Below are positions 62,471 through 64,000 of a DNA stretch of 64,000 nucleotides, in pieces; the first letter of the stretch is position 1; each line of letters opens with the position of its first letter. The position numbers were made by a program, and so were the translations under genes. The stretch is from Streptomyces sp. WMMC940 (GTDB lineage Bacteria; Actinomycetota; Actinomycetes; Streptomycetales; Streptomycetaceae): contig NZ_JAPZBC010000001.1 of the NCBI RefSeq assembly GCF_027460265.1, positions 6,932,001 through 6,996,000 of the forward strand, in the 5' to 3' direction. Under the pieces are notes generated by a model, which did not search any database, had not been told where the DNA came from, and saw only the letters and a list, made by a program, of their open reading frames with translations.

Positions 62471-64000
62471 ATGTGCGCGGCCAGGTCCTGGACCGATCCC
62501 ACGGCGGGGGAGCTCGCTCCGACCGCCTCCGGCGGGCTGCTCGACCTGCTGGGTGTGGCGGCCGTGCTGCTCGACGCCGAGGGAAGGATCGATCTCTGGA
62601 GCCCCCAGGCGGAGAGCCTGTTCGGCTACAGCGCCGAGGAGGCCCTGGGCCAGTTCGCCGGCCGGCTGCTGGTCCACGAGGAGGACCTGGAATTCGTGCT
62701 GGGCCTCTTCGCACAGGTCATGGAGGGCGGGGACAGCTGGGCCGGTGTCTTCCCCGTACGGCACAAGGACGGCGGCACCCGGCTGGTGGAGTTCCGCAAT
62801 ATGCGGCTCATGGACGACCAGGGCGACTACTACGCCCTGGGGCTGGCCGCCGACCAGACGACGGTTCGGCGGGTCGAACGGGACCTGGCCCTCTCCGCCC
62901 GCCTGGTGTCGCAGTCGCCGATCGGACTGGGTGTGCTGGACACCGACCTCCGCTACATCTCGGTGAACCCCGCCGAGGAACGCATGAACGGCGTTCCTGC
63001 CGCCGAGCACGTGGGCCGGCACGTCCACGAGGTGCTGCCGTTCCTGGACGCGTCCTTCGCAGCGACGATGCGCCAGGTCCTGGTGACCGGCACCCCGGTC
63101 CTGGACCAGTACACCGTCGGCAGGACCCCGGCGGACCCGGAGAACGAGCACGCCTGGTCGATCTCCTTCCACCGGCTCGAAGCCCCCAACGGAAAGGTCC
63201 TGGGCGTGGTGACGTCGAGCGTGGACGTCACCGAGCGGCACCGCGCCGTACAGGAGCAACGACGCACGGTGCTCGCCCTCCAACGCAGCCTGCTGCCCCT
63301 CGCACCGCCGCCGCGACCGGGCCTGGCGGTCGCGTCCCGCTACCGGCCCGCCCGAGCCGCGGTGGAGATCGGCGGGGACTGGTTCGACGTCATCGCGCTC
63401 GGGGGTGACAAGACCGCCCTCGTCGTCGGTGATGTCATGGGCAGCGGCGTGAGCGCCGCCGCCACCATGGGGCAGCTCCGAACCGCCACCCGCACCCTCG
63501 CCTGTCTCGACCTCGATCCCGCCGAGGTGCTCCAGCACCTCGACCGCATCACCGAGGACCTCGCGCAGGAGACCATCGCCACCTGCGTCTACGCGGCCTA
63601 CGACCCCCACACCGGCCAGTGCCACATGTCCCAGGCCGGTCATCTGCCCGCCGCCCTCCTCCATGCCGACGGGACACGGGAACTGCTCGATCTGCCCACC
63701 GGCACCCCGCTGGGAGTAGGAAAGGGCGACTTCCACGCCGGCACGGTCGCCCTCGACCCGGGCGACCAGCTCGTCCTGTACACCGACGGTCTGGTCGAAA
63801 GGCGGGACCAGCCCATCGACGCGTGCCTGGACAACCTGCTCGTCCTCCTGGACGACCCAGAACGTTCTCCGGACGACACGTGCGACGCGCTGCTGCGCAC
63901 CCTGCGTCATCCCGGTGACCACGACGACGTGGCGCTGCTCGTGGCCCGGGTCCTGCCCTCCGAGCCCGGCCCGGACGCCGTGCGGCAGCCCGCCTCCGGG
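62471..64000 (+). CDS. PAS-domain SpoIIE-type protein phosphatase (3' truncated)
   Basis: The frame runs off the window after 510 codons. Residues about 18-135 and 136-255 are two PAS folds (GVAAVLLDAEGRIDLWSPQAE; GLGVLDTDLRYISVNPAEERMNG). From about 265 a PP2C/SpoIIE domain follows (ALQRSLLPLAPPP, EIGGDWFDVIALGG, VVGDVMGSGVSAAATMGQLR, QLVLYTDGLVERR) and ends around 498 (DDVALLVARV). A C-terminal HATPase domain may lie beyond the window. Such enzymes regulate anti-anti-sigma factors. GAGGAGG lies six bases before the ATG. Confidence 0.93.
   Translation, partial: MCAARSWTDPTAGELAPTASGGLLDLLGVAAVLLDAEGRIDLWSPQAESLFGYSAEEALGQFAGRLLVHEEDLEFVLGLFAQVMEGGDSWAGVFPVRHKDGGTRLVEFRNMRLMDDQGDYYALGLAADQTTVRRVERDLALSARLVSQSPIGLGVLDTDLRYISVNPAEERMNGVPAAEHVGRHVHEVLPFLDASFAATMRQVLVTGTPVLDQYTVGRTPADPENEHAWSISFHRLEAPNGKVLGVVTSSVDVTERHRAVQEQRRTVLALQRSLLPLAPPPRPGLAVASRYRPARAAVEIGGDWFDVIALGGDKTALVVGDVMGSGVSAAATMGQLRTATRTLACLDLDPAEVLQHLDRITEDLAQETIATCVYAAYDPHTGQCHMSQAGHLPAALLHADGTRELLDLPTGTPLGVGKGDFHAGTVALDPGDQLVLYTDGLVERRDQPIDACLDNLLVLLDDPERSPDDTCDALLRTLRHPGDHDDVALLVARVLPSEPGPDAVRQPASG

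Overview
The window is high-GC actinomycete chromosome and is almost certainly from a Streptomyces species. Supporting signs are the extreme third-position GC bias, GTG/TTG starts, many 4-nt ATGA/GTGA gene overlaps, a complete SapB-type (ram/amf) morphogen cluster, and in-frame TTA codons (bldA-type control) confined, as far as I could see, to two ram genes. I found no tRNA, rRNA, CRISPR array, insertion sequence or integrase.

Layout. 1-3121: a glutamate-type amino-acid ABC transporter (ATPase truncated by the window edge, lipoprotein receptor, two permeases). 3413-6310: a polytopic membrane protein convergent with a GtrA flippase-like protein and a polyprenyl-phosphate glycosyltransferase. 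6621-13535: an alpha-glucoside utilisation locus on the minus strand: GH13 alpha-glucosidase, sugar-binding lipoprotein, MalF-like permease with an unusual inserted beta domain, MalG-like permease, and a second solute-binding protein upstream. 13712-17291: PadR regulator with a LolD/FtsX-type ABC exporter. 17383-19925: a second-type ClpX divergent from an unusually long TetR regulator. 20158-25313: a multi-domain SpoIIE-type phosphatase, a membrane protein and a Ser/Thr kinase. 25420-27302: a Tm-1/UPF0261 protein and a 96-residue conserved-looking protein.

27509-42535 is a complete aerobic high-affinity [NiFe]-hydrogenase island (group 1h / former group 5 type): HypX, small and large subunits, a NifU-domain protein, a block of poorly characterised accessory proteins, maturation endopeptidase, a 35-residue microprotein and hypABFCDE. 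It carries active-site maturation from CO (HypX) and cyanide (HypF/HypE) synthesis to nickel insertion (HypA/B) and C-terminal processing. Convergent to it is a beta-carbonic anhydrase/SulP transporter pair (42769-44897).

45737-49382 holds a remnant of an ECF41-type sigma factor and an operon of ribbon-helix-helix regulator, DUF4097 protein and DrrA/DrrB-type exporter. 49898-58665 is the SapB lanthipeptide locus: a lipoprotein gene, ramR, then ramC-S-A-B on the minus strand. The first exporter subunit carries a long nested-repeat tail. 59011-61876 is a lutABC L-lactate oxidation operon, and the window ends inside a PAS-SpoIIE phosphatase gene.

I see no wholly unknown system. The best candidates for new biology are the uncharacterised hydrogenase accessory block with its microprotein and the terminator-like hairpin in front of the structural genes, the repeat tail of the RamA-like exporter, the beta-domain insert in the MalF permease, and the orphan ClpX paired with a TetR protein that has a redoxin-like tail.
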